Below are positions 37,147 to 46,289 of a DNA stretch of 64,000 nucleotides, piece after piece. The notes below the pieces were generated by a model, which worked only from the letters and a program-made list of their open reading frames with translations, was not told the DNA's origin and made no database searches. Position 1 is the first letter of the stretch. Each line of letters opens with the position of its first letter. Position numbers and translations under genes: made by a program. Location of the stretch: NCBI GenBank assembly GCA_040756655.1, contig JBFLYN010000011.1:1-64000 (forward strand), in the 5' to 3' direction. Origin of the DNA: JBFLYN01 sp040756655. GTDB taxonomy: Bacteria > Bacillota > Sulfobacillia > UBA8153.

Positions 37147-38703
37147 TTAGACTCCCCTTTCCCCCAGCATGTACTCGACAAATGGGTTGAAGTACCCGTC
37201 TTCCCGCCTGACCACCCCATCCAGCCCCTTGCCCCCGTCGCGTCTTCGCCTGACCTGGGCAAACAGGCCCTGTTCCAGCCCGGCCATGAGCCCGAGGTCG
37301 GCCAGCTCCCGGAGGAGCTGCACGGCCTGTTCCAGCACGGCCCGGGCCCGGGCCTCGATGGCCCCCCCGGCGGCAAACTCCAGCTCACGGAAAAGGTGCC
37401 GCCCGGCGTTCATGACCAGGCGGGCCTGGCTGATGGCCAGGTACCGGTCTTGTAGGTAGGGCGTGTGGATGGCCTCGGTGGCCATCCCCAGCAGGTGGAT
37501 GTCCTGCCCGGTGGCCACGGATACCAGGTTGAACAGGGTGTCCAGCACACCCGCCCGGAAGATATCTCCGGTCTTATACTTGGTAGGCGGCATGAACTTG
37601 ATGGGACAGTCCGGGAACACCGCCCGCACCAGGGAAGCCATGGCCAGCTCGTAGAGGAAGGCGTCCTCGGTGGCCGGGTCCACCTGGAAGGCGTGGCCCA
37701 ACCCTACCTGGTGGTCGGGTATGCCCGAGAGGCGGGCGAACTCCAGGTTGATGAACTGGGAGGCCAACACCGTGTGATGGGCACGGACGGCATCGTCGGT
37801 GGTCAGGTAGTTGTCCTCGCCGGTGTTGATGATGGTGCCGGCAAACCCGTTGATCATGCGGGAGAAAAACTGGTCCACAAGCGTGCGCTTCATGTTGATA
37901 TCTCTAAACAAGATCCCGTACATGGCATCGTTGAGCATGACGTCCAGGCGCTCCAGCGCTCCCAGGGCGGCGATCTCGGGCATGCACAGACCCGAACAGT
38001 AGTTTACCAGGCGGATGTAGCGGCCGTGCTTCTCCCCGCATTCGTCCAGGGCCTGCCGCATGATGCGGAAGTTGGCCCGGGTGGCGTAGGTCCCGCCGAA
38101 GCCCTCCGTGGTGGGGCCGTGGGGCACGTAGTCCAGTAGGCTTTGGCCCGTGGACCTGATAACGGCGATGATGTCCGCGCCTTGCGCCACGGCGGCCTGG
38201 GCCTGGAGCACATCCTCATGTATATTGCCAGTAGCTACAATCACGTAAAGCCAGGGCCTGGGCCCGCTGCCCAAGCGGGCCGCCAGTTCCTCGCGCTGGT
38301 TGCGAAGAGCCAACAACGCTTCTACCGCCCGGGCGGCCATTCGCCTTCCGGCGGCCAGCACCTCCTCTGGGCGGTGGGAAGGCAGTCGCAATAGATCCAA
38401 CCTTCCTGCTGCACATTCCTGGGCCAGCTGGGCTGGCTCTTCTCCAGTGGCCAAGGAGGCATTGGCCAGCCAGTAGGTGATGCCCCGGCCCAGCCTGCCC
38501 GCTTGGGCCACGCTTTCCACCACTACGTTGGGGAGTGGCACACCCTGGTCATCTACGCCGTCGATGTCCAGGAGACGGCAACAGGCCCGCTCCACGCTGG
38601 TAGTAGTGTGGGCGTCGATGTGCTCCTTGACGTCAAGCACGATCTGGCGGGCCAGCCCGGTGGCCTCTTCCACCAGCGCCGGGTCCACCCGGATGGTCGC
38701 CAT
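37147..38703 (-). CDS. kamD: Lysine 5,6-aminomutase alpha subunit
   Basis: Large subunit of the PLP- and B12-dependent D-lysine/beta-lysine 5,6-aminomutase. From the ATG at 38703 (GGGGAGG 7 nt upstream, 2 nt after kamC stops) it has 518 residues, the normal length. The frame is open ~180 nt further upstream inside kamC, which is not used. Family blocks visible include MLNDAMYGILFRDINMKRT and LLGMATEAIHTPYLQDRYL. It pairs with kamE, which follows at once. Confidence 0.95.
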   Translation of the reverse strand: MATIRVDPALVEEATGLARQIVLDVKEHIDAHTTTSVERACCRLLDIDGVDDQGVPLPNVVVESVAQAGRLGRGITYWLANASLATGEEPAQLAQECAAGRLDLLRLPSHRPEEVLAAGRRMAARAVEALLALRNQREELAARLGSGPRPWLYVIVATGNIHEDVLQAQAAVAQGADIIAVIRSTGQSLLDYVPHGPTTEGFGGTYATRANFRIMRQALDECGEKHGRYIRLVNYCSGLCMPEIAALGALERLDVMLNDAMYGILFRDINMKRTLVDQFFSRMINGFAGTIINTGEDNYLTTDDAVRAHHTVLASQFINLEFARLSGIPDHQVGLGHAFQVDPATEDAFLYELAMASLVRAVFPDCPIKFMPPTKYKTGDIFRAGVLDTLFNLVSVATGQDIHLLGMATEAIHTPYLQDRYLAISQARLVMNAGRHLFRELEFAAGGAIEARARAVLEQAVQLLRELADLGLMAGLEQGLFAQVRRRRDGGKGLDGVVRREDGYFNPFVEYMLGERGV

Positions 38704-38705
38704 GT

Positions 38706-40328
38706 TCATTCCTCCCCTTCCAAGATGCGTTGGGCCCTGGCCAGCACTCGGCGGTCCAGTCCCAGGAGACTGGCAACAAACAGGGCGTCCCGGGGGGTGC
38801 CGTTTTTGGCCCCGGCGGGTTCTAGGCGGTAATCCATGTGTTGCTGCAACCACGAGATGCCGCCTGCCAGGGCGTCTTCGCATAAGACACCGCGCAGTCC
38901 CCGCACTTGCCAGTGTTGGGTGTTGGCCAGGCCGGCCAGCCCGTCAAAGTGGGTGGCAAACAGGGTGATCAGCTGGGGACCAGAAAGCTCCGCCAGCAGG
39001 GCTGCGGCCAGGGCGAATCCCTCCGCCGGGTTGGTGCCCCGGGCAAATTCGTCCAAGAGCACCAGGCCGCGCTGGTCTTTGCGCTCTAGGACCCACTGCA
39101 GCGCCCGCACCTCCGAGGCAAAAGCCGAAAGACCAGGGGATGTTCCGCTTTCGGGCCCCGAATAAAAGATGAAATCACACAAGGAGAATTCCATTCCGGC
39201 CGCGGGCACCAGCAACCCGTGCTGGGCCATGGCCACCATGAGCGCCACGGTCTTGAGAGTCACGGTCTTCCCGCCCATGTTAGGGCCGGTGATGACCGCC
39301 GCTCCCCCCGGTACTTCCACGCTCACCGGGGTAAACCGGCGGCCCTCGCGCCGCAAAGACTCCTCCACCCCGGGATGACGCGCGCTGGTCAGCAGCAGGC
39401 CCGGCGCATGAAGGATCTTGGGCCTGCTCCCCTGCAGGCGCTGACCTAACCGGGCCTTGGCCAAGAGCAGGTCCAGCTGGGCCAGCTTCTCCATGTTGCG
39501 CAACAGCACCGCAGCGTGCCTCGACACTTGCCGGGAAAGGCGACGGCGCACCCGGGCTTCAGCCCTGAACTCCCGTTCCTTGAGCCGGGCCAGGCGGCTT
39601 TCCAGCTCCTCCTGTTCCGGGCTAGGCCGTAGCTGGAAAAACAGGTGGGCCCGGGTCTCCCGGGTAAGCTGCAGGCACTCGGAGCCTGCCAGCTCCTCCA
39701 GGCGCGGGTCGGCCCTGGACACTACCAGCTCGCCTTGCAGGCCTGTTTCCAGTCCCAGGGTGGATTCGACTGCGGCCTTCAGGCGCGCTCGCTCGCGACC
39801 CAGTGCTTGCTCACACCGCCGCTTGTCCTGGCGGATGCTTTCGAGCACCGGCGAGAAGCTGTCATCTATGTAGAAGGCAGGGTCGCCCCGGCCCGACGGG
39901 TCCAAGGCCCCGGCCAGTTCATCCGGGTACTCAGGTACCAGCTCGGCGGGTGCGGGCCAGCCCGGCTCGGCGCCCCGCCGGGCCAGTTCCTGGCATATCC
40001 CTACCAACCGCTTGATCTCGTACAGTTCTACCGCGTCCAGGGTAACGCCGGTCTGGCTCCGGTGCACCGAGCCCCGCACGTCCTTGACTTCAGAAAGAAG
40101 CGCCGCCAGGGAGCGGGCCTGGGGAACATGGGCAGCCAGCACCGCCCGGGCCCGGTCCACCCGTTCCAGTTCGGCCTCAAGTCCCAGTTCATCCCCGGGG
40201 AAGTAAGGAGCAGCCCGCGCCCGGGCCTCGCGCCCGAAAGGAGTGATGGGGTCAAGGAGCCTCCACACCGCCTCAAAGCCGATGGCAGCCGCCGTGGCCC
40301 GGGACATCAGGCTCCTGGTTTCGGGCAT
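38706..40328 (-). CDS. kamC: Lysine 5,6-aminomutase reactivase ATPase KamC (MutS-like)
   Basis: 540-residue MutS-related ATPase. It shows Walker A TGPNMGGKTVTLKT near 325 and Walker B LVLLDEFARGTNPAEG near 405, but lacks the MutS mismatch-binding N-terminal domains. Such proteins encoded with kamDE are annotated as the ATPase subunit of the aminomutase reactivase, thought to exchange damaged cobalamin. The start chosen at 40328 has GGGGGGAG close upstream, and the gene overlaps kamB by 22 nt. A DNA mismatch repair role is unlikely given the context. Confidence 0.88.
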   Translation of the reverse strand: MPETRSLMSRATAAAIGFEAVWRLLDPITPFGREARARAAPYFPGDELGLEAELERVDRARAVLAAHVPQARSLAALLSEVKDVRGSVHRSQTGVTLDAVELYEIKRLVGICQELARRGAEPGWPAPAELVPEYPDELAGALDPSGRGDPAFYIDDSFSPVLESIRQDKRRCEQALGRERARLKAAVESTLGLETGLQGELVVSRADPRLEELAGSECLQLTRETRAHLFFQLRPSPEQEELESRLARLKEREFRAEARVRRRLSRQVSRHAAVLLRNMEKLAQLDLLLAKARLGQRLQGSRPKILHAPGLLLTSARHPGVEESLRREGRRFTPVSVEVPGGAAVITGPNMGGKTVTLKTVALMVAMAQHGLLVPAAGMEFSLCDFIFYSGPESGTSPGLSAFASEVRALQWVLERKDQRGLVLLDEFARGTNPAEGFALAAALLAELSGPQLITLFATHFDGLAGLANTQHWQVRGLRGVLCEDALAGGISWLQQHMDYRLEPAGAKNGTPRDALFVASLLGLDRRVLARAQRILEGEE

Positions 40329-41377
40329 GTCTCTCCCCCCTTCCGCCAAAGACCCATGACCACGTCGAACACCGGCAGCGGGCCAGCGACCCGGGCCAGG
40401 CTGTCCAAGAACAGCTCAGGGTCGTGGGCCAGGCCGCCCGGGCCGGTAGGATTCACTGCCAGCGCAATGACGCGGATGGGCGCTACCACCTCCACCCGCC
40501 CACCGGCCCGGACCCAGCGCTGGTATACCCGGCGGCTGGCGAAGACCCGGGTGGCGTCATGGACAATGAGGGTAAGTCGTTTGACCAGTTTGGGGTAGGC
40601 CAGGAAAGCCTGCATCAGCTGATCGGTGAGGGCACCTCCCAGCACCACGGCGGCGGTATGGTCACCCACAGCCTGGTGGATGGCCGCGGCGCTATCCAGG
40701 GCCGTGCGCAGACGCAAAGGATGAGCCTGGCCGTCCTGGTCCAGCAGGGTTACCGCCCGTTCATGAACAGCCCGGGACGCCGCGCGCGCTAACCTGCGGT
40801 CGCGCACTGGTCCCAGGCTGAAAAATTCCAGCCACAGCGCCGTTTGCTCCACGATGGCAGGGAGCCCCGCCGCAAGCGCTGCGCCGGTCACCAGGACTAC
40901 GTTGCCGGTGATGGCCGGTGCCGCCGACGCCCGGCGGTCGATGGAACCGTCCACCAAAACCAGGTCTGCCCCGTGCCGGAACAGCGCCCCGACCACCTGC
41001 CTTACCCCGGCGGCGGTGTCGGGTCCCACCAGTTCGATGCGCCCGGCCTCCCGCACCCGGCCCACGGTGATACTGCCGAACAAGGTCTCCAGGGGAAGCA
41101 CCTGGAGGATCTCGGCATAGACCTCGCTGGCAGTGAGCACCCGCTCGGCAGTGGCCAGGAGCGAACCGGCAGGAGCCTCCACGGCGGGCTTCTCCTCGCC
41201 CGTCACCAGGTCCAGCGGTTCACCGTCACGCCCGGTAGACATCAGGCCCAAGGTCTTCACCGGGGACAGCTGACGACACAGGTAGTTGAACACCGTGGTC
41301 TTCCCGGCGTTTTTCGAGGTGCCCACCATGCACAGTCCCCGGCAGCCCGATTCCAGTACCAACCTGGCCAGCTCCAC
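40307..41377 (-). CDS. kamB: Lysine 5,6-aminomutase reactivase subunit KamB (GlmL/MutL-like)
   Basis: 356-residue protein with a P-loop-like start (CMVGTSKNAGKTTVFNYL near 17) and a DLVLVDGSIDRRASAAPAI segment near 138. It lies between kamA and kamC and matches the second reactivase subunit annotated in lysine-fermenting Clostridia and Fusobacteria. The GTG start has GGAGG upstream and is 15 nt after kamA. Its exact biochemical role is inferred from family annotation. Confidence 0.85.
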   Translation of the reverse strand: MELARLVLESGCRGLCMVGTSKNAGKTTVFNYLCRQLSPVKTLGLMSTGRDGEPLDLVTGEEKPAVEAPAGSLLATAERVLTASEVYAEILQVLPLETLFGSITVGRVREAGRIELVGPDTAAGVRQVVGALFRHGADLVLVDGSIDRRASAAPAITGNVVLVTGAALAAGLPAIVEQTALWLEFFSLGPVRDRRLARAASRAVHERAVTLLDQDGQAHPLRLRTALDSAAAIHQAVGDHTAAVVLGGALTDQLMQAFLAYPKLVKRLTLIVHDATRVFASRRVYQRWVRAGGRVEVVAPIRVIALAVNPTGPGGLAHDPELFLDSLARVAGPLPVFDVVMGLWRKGGETCPKPGA

Positions 41378-41392
41378 GCTCCACCTCCAGGT

Positions 41393-42676
41393 CTAGAACG
41401 AGTTCTGCCCCGGGCAGGCTTTCCCCACCCGGCGCTCCAGCCGCGGGAGCCCGACCGGCTCCAGGCTGGTCGCTTGCCCGCTGAACAGCTGTCCCAACCC
41501 TACACCGAACTCCTCGTGGCCGGTCCCACAGAGCCCACAAGGCTTTTCGCGGTCTTCAGGCCGGGGCCTGGGCTCAGTGTAGGCGGCGATGACGCCCTCG
41601 TAGTTCCTGAGGATGACTTTGTCCTCGCTCATGGACAAAAGGTAGTTGGGCATGACCGGGATTTTCCCGCCCCCGCCCGGCGCATCCACCACGTAGGTGG
41701 GGACGGCGAACCCGGAAGTATGCCCGCGCAACAGTTCCATGATCTCCAGGCCCCGGCGGATGCTGGTGCGGAAACCTTCCAGTCCCCAGGAAAGGTCGCA
41801 CTGGTAGATGTAGTACGGGCGGACCCGTGCCCGCACCAGGGCGTGGACCAGTCGCTTCATCACCACCGGGCAGTCGTTGACACCTCGCAACAGCACACTC
41901 TGGTTGCCCAGGGGAATGCCTGCGTCCGCCAAGCGGGCACAGGCCGCCACGGCCTCCGGCGTTAGCTCCACCGGGTGGTTAAAGTGGGTATTAACCCAGA
42001 TCGGGTGATAGCGCGCCAGCATAGCGCAAAGCTCCTGGGTGATGCGCATGGGCATGACCACCGGGGTACGCGTGCCGATCCGGATGATTTCCACATGGGG
42101 AATGGCCCGCAGCCGGGAGATGATGCTCTCCAGGATCTCGTCGGAGACCAAGAGAGGGTCGCCGCCTGAAAGCAGCACGTCGCGCACCTCCGGGTGCTCC
42201 CGGATGTAGGCCAACCCTGCCTCGATGCGTTCGGGCGGGGCAGTACGGTCGGTGACCCCCACCAGGCGGCGCCGGGTGCAGTGACGGCAATACATGGAGC
42301 ACTGGTCGGTGACCAAGAACAGGACCCGGTCCGGGTAACGGTGGGTAAGCCCGGGCACCGGCGAGTCTTCGTCTTCGGCCAGGGGATCTTGCACCTCGCC
42401 TGCTCCGGTCATGAGTTCATCAGTGGTAGGTATGGCCTGCCTGCGTATGGGACAGGCCGGGTCTTCAGGGTCGATCAATGTGGCATAGTAGGGCGTGATG
42501 GCCATGCGCAGGACCTGGAGAGTCTGTTCCACGTCCCCCAGCTCCCGGCCAGACAAGGGAACCACCCGGGCGACTTCCTCCGGCGTGGTGAGACGGTTTC
42601 TCACCTGCCACCGCCAGTCCTGCCACTCGGTCCCGGTAACGTGCTGCCATATGGGGATGTCCCGGTAGTTCTGCAT
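41393..42676 (-). CDS. kamA: Lysine 2,3-aminomutase
   Basis: Radical SAM, PLP-dependent enzyme turning L-lysine into beta-lysine, the first step of fermentation. From the family start MQNYRDIPIW (ATG at 42676) it has 427 residues. The iron-sulfur motif CSMYCRHC is at about 126-133, the PLP lysine lies in DAPGGGGKIP near 338, and the zinc-type CGLCGTGH segment is near the end. A GTG at 42709 also opens the frame, but its GGGAGG abuts it directly. Confidence 0.95.
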   Translation of the reverse strand: MQNYRDIPIWQHVTGTEWQDWRWQVRNRLTTPEEVARVVPLSGRELGDVEQTLQVLRMAITPYYATLIDPEDPACPIRRQAIPTTDELMTGAGEVQDPLAEDEDSPVPGLTHRYPDRVLFLVTDQCSMYCRHCTRRRLVGVTDRTAPPERIEAGLAYIREHPEVRDVLLSGGDPLLVSDEILESIISRLRAIPHVEIIRIGTRTPVVMPMRITQELCAMLARYHPIWVNTHFNHPVELTPEAVAACARLADAGIPLGNQSVLLRGVNDCPVVMKRLVHALVRARVRPYYIYQCDLSWGLEGFRTSIRRGLEIMELLRGHTSGFAVPTYVVDAPGGGGKIPVMPNYLLSMSEDKVILRNYEGVIAAYTEPRPRPEDREKPCGLCGTGHEEFGVGLGQLFSGQATSLEPVGLPRLERRVGKACPGQNSF

Positions 42677-42725
42677 CCGGCCACGCCGGGTCGTCGGCCC
42701 GGCGCGCACCTCCCTTTCTAGACTT

Positions 42726-43787
42726 CTAAAGATAGAGTTTTTCCAGCGCCGAACGCAGCGATGGATGCTCTCTCAGCATGTGCAGGGCGATTTTTGCATG
42801 ACCAGGCGCATAGCCGTTGCCTACGATCATGGTGGCCCCGCTCCCCACGCCCTCAGCGCCCAGGGCGGCCTTGGTAAAGCTAGTGGCCATGCTGAAAAAG
42901 TAGATGGTGCCCGTGGGCTTGGTGCACAGGATGGAAGTCATCTCCGTGTCGGGGATGTTCACGCAGTTGATGGTGACGTCGGCCTTCTTGCCCCCGGTGG
43001 CCTCCAAGAGGCGGGCCATGGTCTCCAGGGGGCGAGTGGCGTTGACCTGGAGTACCAGGTCGGCCACGCCCAGATCGCGCACGCGGCGGCACGAAGCATC
43101 GGAGTGTCCCAGGGCGATCACCTGCCCGGTTACCCCGGCCCGCACCCGGGCTTCAGTGGAGCACATGAGCCCGGACTTGCCGCCAGCTCCTATGATGACC
43201 ACGGTATCCCCGGGACGCACCAGCCGGGCGGTCTGGGCGGGCGCACCAGCCACGTCCAGCACGGCCAGGGCCAGGCGTTCTGGGATGTCACCAGGCAGTT
43301 TGGCCACCGGACCGGTGGCGAACACCACGGCCCGGCCTACTATGTCCACCTGGTCGGCTTCCAGCCGCACGGCCTTGACTTCGTCGATGGTAAGCGGGGT
43401 TAGGGTTAGAGAGACCAGGGTAGCCACCCGGTCGCCCACGGCCAGGCCGTCCCGGCCCAAGACGGCAGGACCCAGGGCGGCCACCTGTCCCAGCAGCATG
43501 CCGCCGGACCCGGTGACCGGGTTTTGGAGTTTGCCCCGCTCCCGCACTACCCCGGTGATAAGCTCGGCCACCCGGGCAGCCACCGCCGCCGGTTCGACAC
43601 CCACCTCCGCCTCGGCCTGTTGTCTGAACTGGGTGAAGCTGGCCGAGTCCACGTTCAACGTGGCTACATCGATGACCAGTTCGTTGTCGTAGGGCTGGGC
43701 GGAGTTATCAAGCCTCCAGGCCGCCTGGGGCAGGGCCCCGGCAGGTTCCAGCACTCGGTGACTACCATAGGGGCATCCGGGTAGCAA
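42726..43787 (-). CDS. kdd: 3,5-diaminohexanoate dehydrogenase
   Basis: NAD(P)-dependent dehydrogenase making 3-keto-5-aminohexanoate from 3,5-diaminohexanoate. The open frame begins at 43856, but that region carries the sigma-54 promoter. The TTG at 43787 has GGAGGG 7 nt upstream and gives 353 residues with the family start LLPGCPYGSHRVLEP. The Rossmann motif VVIIGAGGKSG is near residue 177. It is the first gene of the operon kdd-kamA-kamB-kamC-kamD-kamE. Confidence 0.93.
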   Translation of the reverse strand: MLPGCPYGSHRVLEPAGALPQAAWRLDNSAQPYDNELVIDVATLNVDSASFTQFRQQAEAEVGVEPAAVAARVAELITGVVRERGKLQNPVTGSGGMLLGQVAALGPAVLGRDGLAVGDRVATLVSLTLTPLTIDEVKAVRLEADQVDIVGRAVVFATGPVAKLPGDIPERLALAVLDVAGAPAQTARLVRPGDTVVIIGAGGKSGLMCSTEARVRAGVTGQVIALGHSDASCRRVRDLGVADLVLQVNATRPLETMARLLEATGGKKADVTINCVNIPDTEMTSILCTKPTGTIYFFSMATSFTKAALGAEGVGSGATMIVGNGYAPGHAKIALHMLREHPSLRSALEKLYL

Positions 43788-43823
43788 GTTGGTTCCCTCC
43801 CTGAATATTGCTACCCTCTTGTT

Positions 43824-43841
43824 AAGCAAGTCCCGTGCCAA
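43824..43841 (-). promoter_or_regulatory. Sigma-54 promoter of the kdd-kam operon
   Basis: The minus strand reads TTGGCACGGGACTTGCTT, a full match to the -24/-12 sigma-54 consensus with correct GG/GC spacing. It lies 37 nt before the kdd start and directly after a sigma-54 activator gene, so lysine fermentation is probably sigma-54 controlled. Confidence 0.9.
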
Positions 43842-43891
43842 CGACAGGAACGTCACACGCTGCCACTACTTTCATGGGAGGGCCTATCCCT

Positions 43892-43909
43892 CTGCCGGGG
43901 ACCCGGCAG
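43892..43909. promoter_or_regulatory. Palindrome upstream of kdd, likely activator binding site
   Basis: The 18-bp perfect palindrome CTGCCGGGGACCCGGCAG is centred ~85 nt before the predicted start point of the sigma-54 promoter, a usual enhancer distance. It begins right after the regulator stop codon. A closely related palindrome lies at the regulator start (45328). It could also act as a weak terminator, but it has no T run. Confidence 0.65.
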
Positions 43910-45313
43910 TCACCTGCCCGGACTTGGGCAGTTTAGCCCCAGGGCTTTCATGCGGTACTGGAGGGTTTGCCGGGGAATATCCAGCTCGCGGGCGGTCCGG
44001 GCCACGTTCCCCTGGTGACGGGAGAGGGCGCGTTCGATAAGGGAAGCTTCCAACCGCTCCAAGGCCTGCCGCAGGGGAAGCACCGGTTCGGCCGCAGGCC
44101 CGGGTTCAGCGGGAGCCCGCAAAGAGGGCGGCAGATGCTCGACGGTAAGCTCGTCACCGTCGAGGAGGTTCAACGCTCCTTCGATGGCATGCTCTAGCTC
44201 CCGGACATTGCCCGGCCAGTCATGGGACAATAGCATAGACATGACTTCTGGAGCCAAGCGCACGGGCACGCCGCCCAGGGCTGGGCCGTGCTTGGCCAGG
44301 AAGTGCTCGGCCAAAAGCGGGATATCCTCCTTGCGCTCCCTCAGGGGGGGTAGTCGCAGGGACACCACGTTCAGGCGATAGTAGAGGTCCTGGCGAAGCC
44401 TGCCCTGGGTCACGTTGGCTACGGGGTCGGAACTGACTGAGGCCAAAAGCCGCACGTCCACCGGGCGCCGCCTGGCCTCGCCCAGCCGGACCACGGCGCT
44501 TTCCTCCACGGCTCGCAACAGCTTGGCCTGCAGCCCTAGGGGCATGGAGTTCAGCTCATCGAGGTAGAGAGTACCCTGGTCGGCAAGTTCGAAGAAGCCC
44601 GGCCGGTCACGGGCCCCGGTGAAAGCCCCGCGGGCGGTGCCGAACACCATGCTCTCCAGTAACGTCTCAGGCACGGCCGCGCAGTTTTGGGCGATGAAGG
44701 GCCGGCAGCTGCGGGGACCCTCACTGTGGATGGCTTGGGCTACCAGTTCCTTGCCGGTCCCAGTCTCCCCGCTGATGAGCACCGGCGAGGCGGTGAGCGC
44801 AGCCTTCCCTATGGAGCGCTTAAGGAGGAGCATGGCCTGGCTACGCCCGACGATGTCGTCCAGGGTGTACAGGCGGGAGTGGCGGGGCCGGGGAATGCCT
44901 TCGTGCCGGTGGGATAGCAGAGCCTGCAGGCTGACGATGCGGTCGGCCATGCGCTTGAGCATGGTGATGTCCTTGGAGACTTCCAAAGCTCCCACTAGCT
45001 TATGGCCGACCATGATGGGAATGGTGGAGTTGACCGTGGTGATACGGCGCCCCTTAAAATTGGTAAACGTCTGTTGCTGGTCGGTAACAGGCCGGCCGGT
45101 GCGGATGACCTGTAGGAGCGTGCTGGTTTCGGGCGACAGGGACGGAAACACCTCGAGCACGTGACGGCCCACCACTTCATCTACCTCCAGGCCATCCATG
45201 CGGGCGGCCGGCTGGTTGTAGAAGATGGTGCGACCCTCCACGTCCACAGCGTGGATCCCCTCGTCCACGGCGCCCAGGATGGCCCGGAGGATGGTCTCAT
45301 TGATGGCAGTCAA
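43910..45313 (-). CDS. Sigma-54-dependent PAS/AAA+/Fis activator of lysine genes
   Basis: 467-residue enhancer-binding regulator. It has an N-terminal PAS domain (about 10-120, possibly sensing a ligand or redox state), an AAA+ domain with Walker A GETGTGKE near 190, the sigma-54 contact loop GAFTGA near 240 and a Walker B YLDEL near 265, and a C-terminal Fis helix-turn-helix (ARTARELDIPRQTLQYRMK near 440). The TTG start has GGGGGAG 6 nt upstream. Its position just before the sigma-54 promoter of kdd makes it the likely operon activator. Confidence 0.92.
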   Translation of the reverse strand: MTAINETILRAILGAVDEGIHAVDVEGRTIFYNQPAARMDGLEVDEVVGRHVLEVFPSLSPETSTLLQVIRTGRPVTDQQQTFTNFKGRRITTVNSTIPIMVGHKLVGALEVSKDITMLKRMADRIVSLQALLSHRHEGIPRPRHSRLYTLDDIVGRSQAMLLLKRSIGKAALTASPVLISGETGTGKELVAQAIHSEGPRSCRPFIAQNCAAVPETLLESMVFGTARGAFTGARDRPGFFELADQGTLYLDELNSMPLGLQAKLLRAVEESAVVRLGEARRRPVDVRLLASVSSDPVANVTQGRLRQDLYYRLNVVSLRLPPLRERKEDIPLLAEHFLAKHGPALGGVPVRLAPEVMSMLLSHDWPGNVRELEHAIEGALNLLDGDELTVEHLPPSLRAPAEPGPAAEPVLPLRQALERLEASLIERALSRHQGNVARTARELDIPRQTLQYRMKALGLNCPSPGR

Positions 45314-45327
45314 GGCGATCTCCCCCC

Positions 45328-45345
45328 GTGCCGGGAATTCGGCAC
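45328..45345. promoter_or_regulatory. Palindrome at the regulator start, likely autoregulatory site
   Basis: GTGCCGGGAATTCGGCAC lies 15 nt upstream of the regulator start codon. It shares 14 of 18 positions with the palindrome at 43892 (common core TGCCGGGNANNCGGCA). The paired sites flanking the same regulator suggest it binds both. Confidence 0.6.
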
Positions 45346-45376
45346 CAGTGGGCGGGTTTCCTCTTTCGCATCAGGA

Positions 45377-45406
45377 GGGTGCAACGGGACAGCCCCGGCT
45401 GCACCC
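45377..45406. repeat. Inverted repeat between speB and the regulator
   Basis: GGGTGCA...TGCACCC (45377-45383 and 45400-45406) with a 16-nt loop containing a short inner repeat. It lies just after speB and may act as a terminator or as a further regulatory site. Confidence 0.4.
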
Positions 45407-45423
45407 GGCGAAGCCCTGGCCGT

Positions 45424-46260
45424 CTATGCCATGAGGAGCAGGATCTCCCGGCACAGCTTGGCTGCCATGATGGCAGTCAATTCGGAGTGGTCGTAGGCCG
45501 GGGCCACTTCCACGATGTCCGCGCCCACCAGTTCCAGTCCGGCGAAGGCGTGGATCGCCGCCAGGAGCTCCCGGCTATCGATGCCACCAGGTTCCGGAGC
45601 GCCGGTACCGGGGGCGTAGGCCGGATCCAGCACGTCTATGTCTATGGAAAGGTAGATGGGTCGCCCTTTTAGCCGGTCTTTCAACCCCAGCAGGGGTTCG
45701 AGCACTTGGTCCCGGTGACAGCCCGGACGAAAAGCCAAGTCCGCCTCCTCCCGTGCCACGGACCGCACCCCCAGCTGGATGAGGTTTTCCTCCCCGATTT
45801 CCTCCAGCACCAGCCGGGCCACGGTGGCGTGGGAAAGACGCGACCCGTTATACTCCCGGCGCAAGTCGGCATGGGCATCAAGCCACACCACCACCAGGCC
45901 GGGATGGTAGGCACGCACCGCCCGGACCGCGGGCAGGGTAACCAGGTGTTCACCGCCCAGCACCAGCAGGCGGCGGCGCCACTGGTAGACTTGCGCAAAG
46001 GCCCTTTCCATGCTGTCTAGGGTCGCATTCAAGCCCGCGTCGGCAGTGAGGTCCAAGTCCCCGGCATCGTAAAACCCCACATCCTCAAGGTCTTTCCCCA
46101 GGGAAGGGCTAAAGCTTTCCAGCACCTCGGAGACGTCCCGGATCCGGCGAGGGCCAAACCGGGTGCCCGGGCGGAAGGAAGTGGTAACATCCAGCGGGGC
46201 CCCGTATATCAATATGCGGGCCGACTCTTCTGTGTCCAAAGACTTGAGGAACCTGGTCAC
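45424..46260 (-). CDS. speB: Agmatinase
   Basis: Binuclear manganese ureohydrolase converting agmatine to putrescine and urea. The GTG at 46260 has GGAGGGG upstream and gives 278 residues. The open frame further upstream is inside speE. Metal motifs are intact: GGEHLVTLP near 106, WLDAHADLR near 130 and SIDIDVLDPAYAPGTG near 212. It is the last of the polyamine trio. Confidence 0.93.
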   Translation of the reverse strand: MTRFLKSLDTEESARILIYGAPLDVTTSFRPGTRFGPRRIRDVSEVLESFSPSLGKDLEDVGFYDAGDLDLTADAGLNATLDSMERAFAQVYQWRRRLLVLGGEHLVTLPAVRAVRAYHPGLVVVWLDAHADLRREYNGSRLSHATVARLVLEEIGEENLIQLGVRSVAREEADLAFRPGCHRDQVLEPLLGLKDRLKGRPIYLSIDIDVLDPAYAPGTGAPEPGGIDSRELLAAIHAFAGLELVGADIVEVAPAYDHSELTAIMAAKLCREILLLMA

Positions 46261-46289
46261 TCCGTGTTCCCCCTCCCAGTTCTCCTCCC

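Noticed and set aside
38706..40328. DNA mismatch repair MutS2
   Set aside because: There is no Smr domain, and the position between kamB and kamD points to the aminomutase reactivase.
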